Assembly: GCF_904848625.1 (NCBI RefSeq)
Contig: NZ_CAJHCP010000001.1
Span: 1-64,000, forward strand
Direction: 5' to 3'
DNA from: Paraburkholderia metrosideri
GTDB taxonomy: Bacteria > Pseudomonadota > Gammaproteobacteria > Burkholderiales > Burkholderiaceae
Length of the DNA: 64,000 bases
Positions within the stretch are counted from its first letter, which is position 1, and every line of letters starts with the position of its first letter. Position numbers and translations under genes: made by a program. This document shows, piece by piece, positions 52,184 to 61,503 of this stretch. The notes beneath the pieces were generated by a model. The model worked only from the letters and a program-made list of their open reading frames with translations. It searched no databases and was not told the DNA's origin.

Positions 52184-53890
52184 ATGAGCAAGCCTGCAAA
52201 TCTGCCGCAACAGTTGGACTACATGCTTCGGCAAGCGGTCGCCCTGCAACAGAGCGGCGCGCAAATCGAGGCCGAAGAACTCTATCGCGAGATTCTCGAA
52301 CTCAAGCCCCGCCATTTCGACGCGCTGCAATTACTCGGCGCGCTGATGCTGCAAACGGGACGTCTGCAAGAAGGCATCGATCTGCTGAAGAAGGCGCTTG
52401 CCGTCAACGCGAAGCAGCCTGCGATTCATTCGAATCTCTCGTACGCACTCAATGCGCTGCAGCGTTTCAACGAAGGCCTGGTCAGCGCCGACCGCGCGTT
52501 AGCGTTGCAACCTCAATTTGCCGATGCACTGAATAATCGCGGCAACGCGCAGGCGGGCCTGAATAAGCCACTCGACGCACTCGGCAGTTTCGATCGCTGT
52601 CTTGCGCTGACGCCGGAGTTCGCACCGGCCTGGAACAATCGTGCCTGCGTGCTGCGCGATCTGGGTCGTCCCGCCGACGCACTGGCCAGTTGCGACCGCG
52701 CGCTCGCGTTGCAGCCAACTTATCCCGATGCGTGGAGCAATCGCGGGAATGCGCAGAGCGACCTGAACCAGCCGCAGGAAGCGGAGCGCAGTTATCGGCG
52801 CGCGCTCGAACTGGCACCCGCGTTCGCTGACGCGTGGAACAACCTCGGCCTCACGCAGATCGATCTCAGCCAGCACGCGCAGGCGCTGTCGAGTTACGAG
52901 CGGGCACTCGCGCTGAATCCGGCATCGGCGGAAACCCACTGGAACGAGTCGCTATGTCTGCTGCAAATGGGGCGCTTCGAAGCCGGCTGGCAGAAATACG
53001 AATGGCGATGGCAACGCGGCCGGATCAAGGCAGGCAGCCGCCAGTTTGCGCAGCCGCTGTGGCTGGGCGATTTTCCGCTCGACGGCAAGACGATTCTGTT
53101 GCATGCGGAACAGGGGCTGGGCGACACGTTGCAGTTTTGCCGCTATGCGGCGATGGTGTCGAAGCTGGGCGCGAAGGTCGTGCTTGAGGTGCCGTCCGAA
53201 TTGATGCGCCTGATGGGCACCCTCGATGGCGTCGCTCAGTTGATCGAAGCGGGCCACGCGCTGCCGCCGTTCGATTGTCATTGTCCTTTGCTGAGTCTGC
53301 CGCTTGCGTTCAGGACGGACGAGCGCACCATTCCCTCTGCTGCGCCTTATCTGTTCGCCGACCCGGAAGCGGTGCGCGAATGGCGCGAGCGGCTGCACGC
53401 AGCGTCGGATAACCGGCTGAAAGTCGGTCTCGTGTGGGCAGGCGGAAACCGGCCGCATGTCGCGGAATTGCGCAAGAACGACGCGCGCCGTTCGATCAGG
53501 TTCGAGCAGTTGACGCCTATTCTCGAAGTGCCGAATGTGCGTTTCTTCAGCCTGCAAAAGGGCGCGGCGGCGCAACAGTTGTCCGCGAGTGAACGGCGCA
53601 GTGTCGTCGAAGACTACACGGACGCGTTGCACGATTTCGCCGATACCGCCGCACTGGTGGCCAACCTCGATCTGGTCATTTCCGTCGACACCTCTACCGC
53701 GCACCTGGCAGGCGCGCTCGACAAGCCCGTCTGGATCCTGAACCGCTTCGACACCTGCTGGCGCTGGATGCTCGAACGCAGCGACACGCCGTGGTATCCA
53801 TCCGCGCGACTGTTCCGCCAGCCTGCGCCTGGCGACTGGCCCAGCGTGATGCAGCACGCGCACGACGAACTGGCTGCATTGAGCGCCTGA
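52184..53890 (+). CDS. TPR-repeat protein with GT9/GT41-like glycosyltransferase-type C-terminus
   Basis: 568 residues. About eight TPR units at ~10-290 (ALLQ...ALNNRGNAQAGLNKPLDALGSFDRCLALTPEF and similar), then a segment WQKYEWRWQRGRIKAGSRQFAQPLWLG and a C-terminal region with LKVGLVWAGG, FFSLQKG, DFADTAALVANLDLVISVDTSTAHLAGALDKPVWILN and DTPWYPSARLFRQ. This is the common bacterial TPR/glycosyltransferase-like family. The start at 52184 has no clear ribosome binding site. No flagellin or pilin target gene is adjacent; cheV lies upstream. Substrate unknown. Confidence 0.85.
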   Translation: MSKPANLPQQLDYMLRQAVALQQSGAQIEAEELYREILELKPRHFDALQLLGALMLQTGRLQEGIDLLKKALAVNAKQPAIHSNLSYALNALQRFNEGLVSADRALALQPQFADALNNRGNAQAGLNKPLDALGSFDRCLALTPEFAPAWNNRACVLRDLGRPADALASCDRALALQPTYPDAWSNRGNAQSDLNQPQEAERSYRRALELAPAFADAWNNLGLTQIDLSQHAQALSSYERALALNPASAETHWNESLCLLQMGRFEAGWQKYEWRWQRGRIKAGSRQFAQPLWLGDFPLDGKTILLHAEQGLGDTLQFCRYAAMVSKLGAKVVLEVPSELMRLMGTLDGVAQLIEAGHALPPFDCHCPLLSLPLAFRTDERTIPSAAPYLFADPEAVREWRERLHAASDNRLKVGLVWAGGNRPHVAELRKNDARRSIRFEQLTPILEVPNVRFFSLQKGAAAQQLSASERRSVVEDYTDALHDFADTAALVANLDLVISVDTSTAHLAGALDKPVWILNRFDTCWRWMLERSDTPWYPSARLFRQPAPGDWPSVMQHAHDELAALSA

Positions 53891-54009
53891 ATCGAGCGCC
53901 CGACGTCTGAAACAGGCGAATTCAACCTGCACGCGCGCCGACGCATTTGCGCAGACGCGCGTAGACTGAACGTCCGTTTTATCGACGGCTATGCCACGGA
54001 GAATCATCA

Positions 54010-55035
54010 ATGGAATACAGACATCTGGGTGCATCCGGTTTCAAGGTACCTGTGCTGAGTTTCGGCACGGGCACGTTTGGCGGTAAGGGCGAATTTTTTC
54101 AGGCGTGGGGTGCGACCGACGTCGCCGAAGCACGCCGGCTGATCGACATCTGCTTCGACGCGGGCGTGACCATGTTCGACAGCGCGGACATCTATTCGGG
54201 CGGCGCGTCCGAGTCGGTGCTCGGTGAAGCGCTGAAGGGCAAACGCGACAAGGCGATCATTTCCACCAAGGCGACCTTCCGATTCGACGATGGTCCGAAC
54301 AGCGTCGGTTCATCGCGCTTTCATCTGACCCAGGCGGTCGACGCAGCGCTCAAACGCCTGCAAACCGATTACATCGACCTGTTCCAGTTGCACGGCTTCG
54401 ACGCGAAAACGCCGATCGCCGAAGTCATGTCGACGCTCGACGACCTCGTGCGCGCCGGCAAGATCCGCTACACCGGTGTGTCGAATTTTTCGGGCTGGCA
54501 TCTGATGAAGTCGCAGGATGTCGCTGACCGCTATGGCTATCCGCGTTACGTCGCGAACCAGACCTACTATTCGCTGGTCGGCCGCGACTACGAGTGGGAG
54601 TTGATGCCGCTGGGTGTCGATCAGGGCGTGGGTGCGGTGGTGTGGAGTCCGCTCGGCTGGGGACGTCTGACGGGCAAGATCAAGCGCGGTCAGCCGTTGC
54701 CGGATTCGAGCCGGCTGCATAAGACCGCCGACATGGGACCGCCGGTGCCGGACGAATACCTGTTCCGCGTGCTCGACGCGATCGACGAAGTGGCTGCGGA
54801 AACCGGCAAGACGGTCCCGCAGATTGCGTTGAACTGGCTGCTGCAGCGGCCGACGGTGTCGACGGTGCTGATCGGCGCGCGCAATGAAGAGCAACTGCGG
54901 CAGAACCTTGGCGCGGTCGGCTGGAATCTGACGCCCGAGCAGGTCGCGAAGCTCGATGCGGCGAGCGCTGTGCGGCCCGCGTATCCGTACTGGCATCAGG
55001 AAGGGTTTGCGGAGCGCAATCCGAAGGCGGTTTAA
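54010..55035 (+). CDS. Aldo/keto reductase
   Basis: 341 residues. Catalytic Asp and Tyr in MFDSADIYSGGASE, Lys in ISTKATF, His in LFQLHGFD; NADPH-binding GARNEEQLRQNLGAV. Similar to YajO/general-stress Gsp69-like AKRs. Substrate unknown. CACGGAG precedes the ATG. Another AKR of a different subfamily is at 9314-10285. Confidence 0.9.
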   Translation: MEYRHLGASGFKVPVLSFGTGTFGGKGEFFQAWGATDVAEARRLIDICFDAGVTMFDSADIYSGGASESVLGEALKGKRDKAIISTKATFRFDDGPNSVGSSRFHLTQAVDAALKRLQTDYIDLFQLHGFDAKTPIAEVMSTLDDLVRAGKIRYTGVSNFSGWHLMKSQDVADRYGYPRYVANQTYYSLVGRDYEWELMPLGVDQGVGAVVWSPLGWGRLTGKIKRGQPLPDSSRLHKTADMGPPVPDEYLFRVLDAIDEVAAETGKTVPQIALNWLLQRPTVSTVLIGARNEEQLRQNLGAVGWNLTPEQVAKLDAASAVRPAYPYWHQEGFAERNPKAV

Positions 55036-55283
55036 CGCTTTTTTCGTGCGGCGTTTGCGGCACGTATCCACTTGGGGATGCTGTGGCGCGCTAGCGGCCT
55101 GCGCGTTGAACAGGCCGCGGTCATCGCGGCGGCCCGCATCGGCATCTTTATCGCCTGCGGGCCGGGCTTAATACTTCATGAGCGGCGGTGAGGCGACCTT
55201 GTGTGCCGACCGCTCCAGCAAACCGGCAACACATGGCGTCGTCCACCCGCAGCCGTATCCGAAGCTGCGGGTGCATCGACCCG

Positions 55284-56027
55284 TCAGGCCAACCCGCCGT
55301 TGGCCCGCAGCACCTGCCCATTCACCCAACCCGAATCCGTTCCCGCAAGAAACGACACCACAGCGGCGATATCGTCCGGCTGACCCAGGCGTTGCAGCGG
55401 CGGCATCTTCGAGAACGTCTCGATCTGCTCATCGGTCTTGCCTTCGAGAAACAGCGCGGTCGCAATCGGACCCGGCGCCACTGCATTGACGGTGATGTTG
55501 CGGCCGCGCAGTTCCTTCGCAAAGATATGCGTGAACGATTCGACGGCCGCTTTGGTCGCCGTATAGATCGCATAACCCGGCATGTTCAGCGCCAGCACGG
55601 TGCTCGAAAAGTTGACGATGCGTCCGCCGTCGTTCATCCGCGTGGCCGCTTCGCGCAGTGTGTTGAAGGTGCCGCGCACATTGATGTCGAAGGTCTGGTC
55701 GTACAGCGCGTCGCTGGTATCGGCGAGCGGCACGGTCTTGAGCACGCCCGCGTTGTTGATCAGCACGTCCACCTTGCCGAGTTGCTGTTCAGTGGTCTCG
55801 AACAGATGGCGCACCTCGTCGGCCTTCGACACATCGGCTTTGACCGCAATCGCGTTGCCGCCCGCCGCCGTGAGTTCGGTGACGAGCGCGTCGGCTTCTT
55901 TCGAACTGGACGCGTAGTTCACCACGACGGCGAACCCGTCTTTGGCGAGCCGCTGCGCGATCGCCGCGCCGATCCCACGCGATGCACCGGTGACGATAGC
56001 GACGCGAGCGTTGTGAGTCGTGTTCAT
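55284..56027 (-). CDS. SDR-family oxidoreductase
   Basis: 247 residues, classical SDR: TGASRGIG, NNAGVL, Ser of NFSSTV and YTATKAAVE (YxxxK), ending NGQVLRANGGLA. Close in pattern to 3-oxoacyl-ACP reductase-like and glucose dehydrogenase-like SDRs. Divergent from a LysR regulator over ~150 bp, which likely controls it. Substrate unknown. Confidence 0.9.
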   Translation of the reverse strand: MNTTHNARVAIVTGASRGIGAAIAQRLAKDGFAVVVNYASSSKEADALVTELTAAGGNAIAVKADVSKADEVRHLFETTEQQLGKVDVLINNAGVLKTVPLADTSDALYDQTFDINVRGTFNTLREAATRMNDGGRIVNFSSTVLALNMPGYAIYTATKAAVESFTHIFAKELRGRNITVNAVAPGPIATALFLEGKTDEQIETFSKMPPLQRLGQPDDIAAVVSFLAGTDSGWVNGQVLRANGGLA

Positions 56028-56176
56028 GATTCGTTTCCTTCGATGAGTGAGCAGGTGACACGAATCATTGCCTATTTGTCCGCATAGATAATCAGCGTAG
56101 ACTGGCCATCATCATTCCATTTGCTTTAACAATGGCCTAAATGGGCGGTCAGAACCGCCGGGAGCGCGCGTCGACC

Positions 56177-57085
56177 ATGGATCGTTTCGAAGAAATGCGG
56201 GTGTTCGTGCGAATCGCCGAGCGGCAGAGTTTTACGCGCGCATCGGATGACCTGCAGATTCCACGCGCCACCGTGACCAACCTGATGAAGCGGATGGAAC
56301 AGCGGCTCGGCGCGCGGCTACTGGAACGCACCACGCGTACGGTGCGGCTCACCCCCGACGGCGACGCTTACTATCGTCGCTGCGTGCGGCTGATCGCCGA
56401 CATGGAGGAGGCCGAAGGCTCGTTTTCGAACCTCGCGCCGAAAGGGCTGCTGCGGGTGAATCTGCAGGGCACGCTGGCGAGGTACTTCGTCGTGCCCGCA
56501 CTGCCGGCTTTTCTCGCGCGGTTTCCCGACATCGAACTGACCATTGCCGAAGACGACCGCCTCGTCGATCTCGTGCGCGAAGGCATCGACTGCGTGTTGC
56601 GGGCGGGGAATCTGCAGGATTCGTCGATGGTCGGGCGGCGCGTCGCGCAACTGCGGCAAGTCACGGTCGCGAGCCCGGCGTATCTCGCGGAATATGGCGA
56701 GCCAGCCGATCTGGCGGCGCTGTCCACGCATCGGGCGGTGAATTACGTGTCGAGCGCAACGGGCAAGCCGGTGCCGCTCGAATTCAACGTCGGCGGCCGC
56801 GAGACGGCGATGGTGCTGCCGTCCGCGGTGTCGGTGACGGGCGCCGATCTTTATGCCGGCGCGGCGCTAGCGGGCCTCGGTATCGTGCAGGTGCCGCAGT
56901 ACCGGGTGGCCGGCGACCTCGCCGCAGGGCGGCTCAAGATCCTCCTCGCGAATTTCCCGCCGCCGCCGATGCCGGTGTCAGTGCTGTATCCGCAGAATCG
57001 ACAGTTGTCGTCGCGTGTGCGGGTGTTTGCGCAGTGGCTGCGGGATATTTTCGAAGCGGCGGAAAAGGCCCAACGCCTGTCGTGA
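56177..57085 (+). CDS. LysR-family regulator beside the SDR gene
   Basis: 302 residues. HTH FTRASDDLQIPRATVTNLMKRMEQRLGARLLERTTRTVRLTPDG; effector domain starts KGLLRVNLQGTLARYFVVPALPAF. CrgA/DmlR-like. Start at 56177 at MDRFEEMRVFV; a longer frame from 56141 is less likely. Divergent from the SDR gene. Confidence 0.9.
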   Translation: MDRFEEMRVFVRIAERQSFTRASDDLQIPRATVTNLMKRMEQRLGARLLERTTRTVRLTPDGDAYYRRCVRLIADMEEAEGSFSNLAPKGLLRVNLQGTLARYFVVPALPAFLARFPDIELTIAEDDRLVDLVREGIDCVLRAGNLQDSSMVGRRVAQLRQVTVASPAYLAEYGEPADLAALSTHRAVNYVSSATGKPVPLEFNVGGRETAMVLPSAVSVTGADLYAGAALAGLGIVQVPQYRVAGDLAAGRLKILLANFPPPPMPVSVLYPQNRQLSSRVRVFAQWLRDIFEAAEKAQRLS

Positions 57086-57321
57086 ACGGCGTGATGCGCA
57101 GCCCGCAAGCGCGGCGAATCTGGCGCGGTGTTGTGCTCTTTGACCAGGCGAGCTTCGATTGGGGAGCGTAACCGGCGGCCGGGAATGAGCGAGCCAGCAT
57201 CGCTTCGATCTATAGCGACAGGCGCGAGCGAGCTATTCACCGCGCTTCACGTTTGCACGACCCGCGCTTGCGCTTTGCCAGTACCTTCCTCGCATCGCGA
57301 ACTCGTTCGAAGGAATGGAAC

Positions 57322-58245
57322 ATGTTGTCGGAAGACGAACTGGCTTTGCTCGACGCGATTCGCGAAACCGGCAGTCTGTCGCGGGCGGCGGCACGGCTCG
57401 GCAAGGCGCCGTCCACGATTTCGCATGCCGCGCGACAGCTCGAGACGCGCTTCGACGCGCTGTTGTTCGACCGGCGGCGGTACCGGCTTCAACTGACACC
57501 CGCCGGCCAGCTTCTCGCCGACGAAGCCGCACGCCTGATGCTCGACATGTCGCGAATGACGCAGCGTGTGCGGCAGATCGCGAGCGGCTGGGAGGATCGT
57601 CTGTGGGTCGTCACGGACGAGCTTCTCGAATTCGAACTGCTGATGCCGGTGGTGCGCGCATTCGATGCGCTCGACTCCGGTGTCAAGCTGCGCTTCACGC
57701 ATGAAGTGCTGGGCGGCACGTGGGAGGCGTTGCGCGACGGTCGCGCGGATCTGATCGTCGGCGCGACGAACGAGCCGCCCGCCATTCCTGCTTTGCGCTG
57801 GTTCGAACTCGGCGTGATGGAGTGGGTGTTCGCGGTGTCGCCGCGGCATCCGCTGGCGGGGATCGACGGGCCGCTTGACCGCGAGCAGATCCTCGCGCAT
57901 CGGGCGGTGGTGGTCGCGGATTCGTCACGCGCGACAGCCGGGCGCGCATATGGCGTGATCGGCGGACAGGCGTCGCTGGCGGTGCCCAGCATGCGCGCGA
58001 AGATTCTCGCGCAGCGCGACGGTTTGGGCGTGGGGTGGTTGCCGCGTCAGCGCGTGGCGTCGCTATTGAAGCGGGGTGAATTGATCGAGAAGGCGACGGC
58101 CGACCCGCGCGAGCCGAACGTGTTGTACGTCGCGTGGCGCGGCGATCACGAGGGACGGGCGTTGCAATGGTGGCTCGAACAGTTGCGGCAAGCGCGTCTG
58201 GCGAAGCGTCTTGTGCGTGGCGTGGATATGACGGCGGGCGGGTAG
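57322..58245 (+). CDS. LysR-family regulator (second, ModE/YhjC-like arrangement)
   Basis: 307 residues. HTH SLSRAAARLGKAPSTISHAARQLETRFDALLFDRRRYRLQLTPAG. The effector domain shows DRLWVVTDELLEFELLMPVVRAF and GVGWLPRQRVASLLKRGELI. Start at 57322, with AAGGA upstream. It follows the previous LysR gene by 236 bp in the same orientation; no obvious divergent target. Confidence 0.88.
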   Translation: MLSEDELALLDAIRETGSLSRAAARLGKAPSTISHAARQLETRFDALLFDRRRYRLQLTPAGQLLADEAARLMLDMSRMTQRVRQIASGWEDRLWVVTDELLEFELLMPVVRAFDALDSGVKLRFTHEVLGGTWEALRDGRADLIVGATNEPPAIPALRWFELGVMEWVFAVSPRHPLAGIDGPLDREQILAHRAVVVADSSRATAGRAYGVIGGQASLAVPSMRAKILAQRDGLGVGWLPRQRVASLLKRGELIEKATADPREPNVLYVAWRGDHEGRALQWWLEQLRQARLAKRLVRGVDMTAGG

Positions 58246-58375
58246 AGGCGCGCCATTCTTCTCTGTCCGGATGTGTCTTTTCTGCTGTCTGCCCAGCGTC
58301 TCATGGGATCATACGGACCGTGCTGGGCAATTCCGCTTTTTGCACCGTGACAGCAACAGCAACAGGAGCAGTGTA

Positions 58376-58693
58376 ATGATCGATGGACTGGTGGGCGGGC
58401 GGTTATACGGCGAGGCGCAGATTCGCACCGGGCAGAACGGCAGGCGTTTCGTGACCTGCAAAGTGCGGGCGACCACCAACGACGGCGACACGATTTTCGT
58501 CAACGTCATCGCGTTCGACGATGACGTGCAGACCGCGTTGCTCGCGTTGACCGACGCCGATAGCGTCGCACTGAGCGGCACGATCACGCCGAAGGTCTGG
58601 ACCGACAAAAACGGCCTCGTCAAGCCGGCGGTGGACATGATCGCCCACAAGCTGCTGACTGCCTACGACGGCCGCCGCGACGGCGACGCCTGA
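58376..58693 (+). CDS. Short single-stranded DNA-binding (SSB-like) OB-fold protein
   Basis: 105 residues. OB fold of the SSB family (MIDGLVGGRLYGEAQIRTGQNGRRFVTCKVRATTNDGDTIFVNVIAFDDDV ... SGTITPKVWTDKNGLVKP). It has only the DNA-binding domain. The disordered linker and the acidic DDDIPF-type tip used by canonical SSB to recruit partners are absent. AGGAG lies before the ATG. Its last 31 bp overlap tail-to-tail with the next LysR gene. Probably an accessory SSB, or a PriB-like paralogue. Confidence 0.85.
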   Translation: MIDGLVGGRLYGEAQIRTGQNGRRFVTCKVRATTNDGDTIFVNVIAFDDDVQTALLALTDADSVALSGTITPKVWTDKNGLVKPAVDMIAHKLLTAYDGRRDGDA

Positions 58694-59589
58694 CGCGTTT
58701 TATCCGGCTCTGCGCCAGCCATCCGGAGATAGTCGACAAAGCGGTCCGCGACCGGTTCTGCGTCGCCGTTTCGTCGCAACAACAGCACTTGCGAGAGCAA
58801 CGTCTCGCCCCGCAGCGGCAAAAAACACACCCGTGGATCCTGCACCTGCCGCAAGGTGTACGGCACTAGCGCGACGCCCATGCCGAAGCCGACCATCGTC
58901 ACGACGGTCTGCCACAAGCGCGCTTCATGACGGATCAACGGACTGAAACCCGCCCCTACGCATTGCGCGATGATCAGATCGTGATAATGCGGCGACACGG
59001 TACGCGGAAACAGGATGAACGGTTCCTGCGCGAGCGCCCGCAGATCGATTTTGCGTTTGCGCGCGAGTGGGTGATTCGCAGGCAGGCAGCACAGAAACGG
59101 CTCGGAAAAAACCGGCGACGAGATCACATCCGACGGAAAATTGCCCCAATGCGCGCAGCCCATGTCGATCTGCATCCGCTGGATTGCGTGGACCTGTTCG
59201 CTGGTGTTCATCTCCTTCAACACGATCTCGACGCCCGGATAGTCGGCCTCGAAGCGGCTCACCGCCTGCGGCAGACCGCGATACAACATCGAATTCACGA
59301 AGCCGATGCGCAGGCGGCCCGCGAGCCCATGCGCGGAGCGCACCGTGATGCGCTCGGCCTCGCTCGCCTGCAAGAGCAGACGGCGCGCCTCGCCGAGCAG
59401 CACCTGACCCGCATTGGTCAGCGCCACCGACTTATTGGTGCGCGCAAGTAGCTGCACGCCAAGCTGGTCCTCGAATTTGCGGATGTCGAAACTGAGCGCC
59501 GGTTGCGAGATGAACAGCCGCTTGGCCGCGCGGCCGAAATGCAGTTCTTCGGCGACCGCCACGAAATAGCGGAGTTGCTTCAGGTCCAT
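58663..59589 (-). CDS. LysR-family regulator of the acyl-CoA dehydrogenase operon
   Basis: 308 residues. HTH MDLKQLRYFVAVAEELHFGRAAKRLFISQPALSFDIRKFEDQLG of the BenM/CatM/CbnR-like group, which commonly controls aromatic and organic-acid catabolism. Effector domain from LRIGFVNSMLYRGLPQAVSRFEAD. It is divergent from the acyl-CoA dehydrogenase gene over ~130 bp. The 3' end overlaps the SSB-like gene by 31 bp. Confidence 0.92.
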   Translation of the reverse strand: MDLKQLRYFVAVAEELHFGRAAKRLFISQPALSFDIRKFEDQLGVQLLARTNKSVALTNAGQVLLGEARRLLLQASEAERITVRSAHGLAGRLRIGFVNSMLYRGLPQAVSRFEADYPGVEIVLKEMNTSEQVHAIQRMQIDMGCAHWGNFPSDVISSPVFSEPFLCCLPANHPLARKRKIDLRALAQEPFILFPRTVSPHYHDLIIAQCVGAGFSPLIRHEARLWQTVVTMVGFGMGVALVPYTLRQVQDPRVCFLPLRGETLLSQVLLLRRNGDAEPVADRFVDYLRMAGAEPDKTRQASPSRRPS

Positions 59590-59605
59590 GGCGGTCTCCG
59601 CTGGG

Positions 59606-59615
59606 TTATCGATAA
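59606..59615. promoter_or_regulatory. Palindrome TTATCGATAA in the LysR/acyl-CoA dehydrogenase intergenic region
   Basis: Perfect 10-bp palindrome, with a further GATTATCGAC ~40 bp to the right. LysR proteins of this group bind two such sites, so these are candidate recognition and activation sites. Confidence 0.4.
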
Positions 59616-59718
59616 GCGCTGTCTATCGTACCGGATATAAGTTGTATTAGACGATTATCGACGCCGCTTCTATGCTGCCTCCACAACACCACCCTGGCAC
59701 ATGGGCTCGGAGGCACGC

Positions 59719-61503
59719 ATGACCAATATCAGCGACATCGGCAGAATCACTGCGCAGCCGGCCCCCGGCGCGTCCAATATCCCCGACAGCCGGGGCATCA
59801 ACTTCTTTTCCAGCGACCCTGACTTTGCACGCCTGCTCAAGCTGCATCTGGGTGACGCGCTGTATCAGGAACTCGAAAGCCAGTTCGTGTCGCTAGGCCA
59901 GCGTGCGTCGGACGAACTCGACATCTGGGCGATGTCCGCCGACAGAAACCCGCCGCAATTGCACCATCGCACGCGCCGCGGCGAGGCGCTGCAAAGCATC
60001 GACAAACACCCCGACTACGTCGCACTGGAGCGGGTGGCTTACGCGGAGCTGGGGCTGGCGTCGATGAGCCACGATAAACATAACGGCAGGACGCCACCGC
60101 CGCCGCTGGTGAAATACGCGCTGACGTTCCTGTTCGTGCAGGCGGAATTCGGTTTGTGCTGTCCTGTCAGCATGACCGATTCGCTCACGCGGACGTTGCG
60201 CAAATTCGGCGCCCCCGAACTGGTTGCGCGCTTTCTGCCGATGCTCGCGTCGCGCGATTTCGACACGCTGTTTCAGGGCGCGATGTTCATGACCGAACAG
60301 GCGGCGGGGTCGGACGTGGCGCGTATCGCCACGCGGGCGTCGCGCGGAACCGATGCGAATGGTCATGCCGAGTGGCGTCTGTCTGGCGACAAATGGTTTT
60401 GCTCGAATGCGGACGCCGATCTCGCGATGGTGCTGGCGCGCCCCGACGACGCACCGCCTGGCATCAATGGACTGGGCCTGTTCCTGCTGCCGAAAACCTT
60501 GCCCGACGGCTCGCGTAACAGCTACCGGATCGTGCGTCTGAAGGACAAGCTCGGCAGCCGTTCGATGGCGAGCGGCGAGATCGTGCTCGAAGGCGCGCTC
60601 GCGTATCTGATTGGCGAAGTGGGGCGCGGCTTTCATCAAATGGCCGACATGATCAACATGTCGCGGCTGTCGAACGGCGTACGTGCCGCTGGGTTGATGC
60701 GGCGCGCGCTGACCGAGGCGTTGCATATCGCGCGAAATCGCGAAGCGTTCGGCCGCAAACTGATCGACATGCCGTTGATGCAGCGGCAGTTGCTCAAGAT
60801 GATGCTGCCCACCGAACAGGCCCGCTCGATGTTCATCCGCATCGCGCAGTTGTTGCCGCTAGCCGATGCCGACGATCGCCAGGCGGCGAAATGCGTGCGG
60901 ATTCTCACGCCGCTGATCAAATTCCGCGCGTGCCGCGACGCGCGCCGCGTGACCGGCGACGCGATGGAAGTGCGCGGCGGCACTGGCTATATCGAAGAAT
61001 GGAGCGACGCGCGGCTGGTTCGCGACGCGCATCTCGGCTCGATCTGGGAAGGCACCAGCAACATCGTCGCGCTCGATATCGCGCGGGCGGCCAAACGCGA
61101 CGGCGCGCTCGAACCGTTGCGCCACTATCTGAACGAACTGCTGGACGCGGCCGGTCTGCCGGCTGAAAGTCTCGCGCTGTTTCGCTGGACCTTGACGCGT
61201 GCCTGCGACGCGCTCGCAAGCGTCGCCGATTCCGGTCGCGACGAATCGGTCCGTCAGGCTGGCTCGGCGCTGTATCACGCGAGTACGGCGGTGTTGATGG
61301 CGTGCGAAGGCGTGCAACTCGCGCCCGATTACCGGCGTCTTGCGCTGGCGCATCTGGTGGTGCGGCACAAACTGCTGCCAGCCGATCCGCTCGATCTGCA
61401 CGGCGCAACCGACGATATCGAAGTGATCGACGCGCTGGTCGATGGCCGTGAGATCACGCTCGATCAGGCGATGCAGTTGTTGCCGGCAGGAGCCGCGCAA
61501 TGA
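59719..61503 (+). CDS. AidB-like acyl-CoA dehydrogenase
   Basis: 594 residues. FAD-dependent dehydrogenase of the long AidB-like branch. FAD region MTEQAAGSDV and KWFCSNADAD, helix RNREAFGRKLIDMPLMQ, catalytic Glu in IWEGTSNIV, and an extra ~130-residue C-terminal helical part. ATG at 59719 has CGGAGG nearby; one at 59701 is 6 codons earlier without it. Its stop overlaps the CoA-transferase start (ATGA). With that enzyme it would oxidise an acyl-CoA. Confidence 0.9.
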   Translation: MTNISDIGRITAQPAPGASNIPDSRGINFFSSDPDFARLLKLHLGDALYQELESQFVSLGQRASDELDIWAMSADRNPPQLHHRTRRGEALQSIDKHPDYVALERVAYAELGLASMSHDKHNGRTPPPPLVKYALTFLFVQAEFGLCCPVSMTDSLTRTLRKFGAPELVARFLPMLASRDFDTLFQGAMFMTEQAAGSDVARIATRASRGTDANGHAEWRLSGDKWFCSNADADLAMVLARPDDAPPGINGLGLFLLPKTLPDGSRNSYRIVRLKDKLGSRSMASGEIVLEGALAYLIGEVGRGFHQMADMINMSRLSNGVRAAGLMRRALTEALHIARNREAFGRKLIDMPLMQRQLLKMMLPTEQARSMFIRIAQLLPLADADDRQAAKCVRILTPLIKFRACRDARRVTGDAMEVRGGTGYIEEWSDARLVRDAHLGSIWEGTSNIVALDIARAAKRDGALEPLRHYLNELLDAAGLPAESLALFRWTLTRACDALASVADSGRDESVRQAGSALYHASTAVLMACEGVQLAPDYRRLALAHLVVRHKLLPADPLDLHGATDDIEVIDALVDGREITLDQAMQLLPAGAAQ

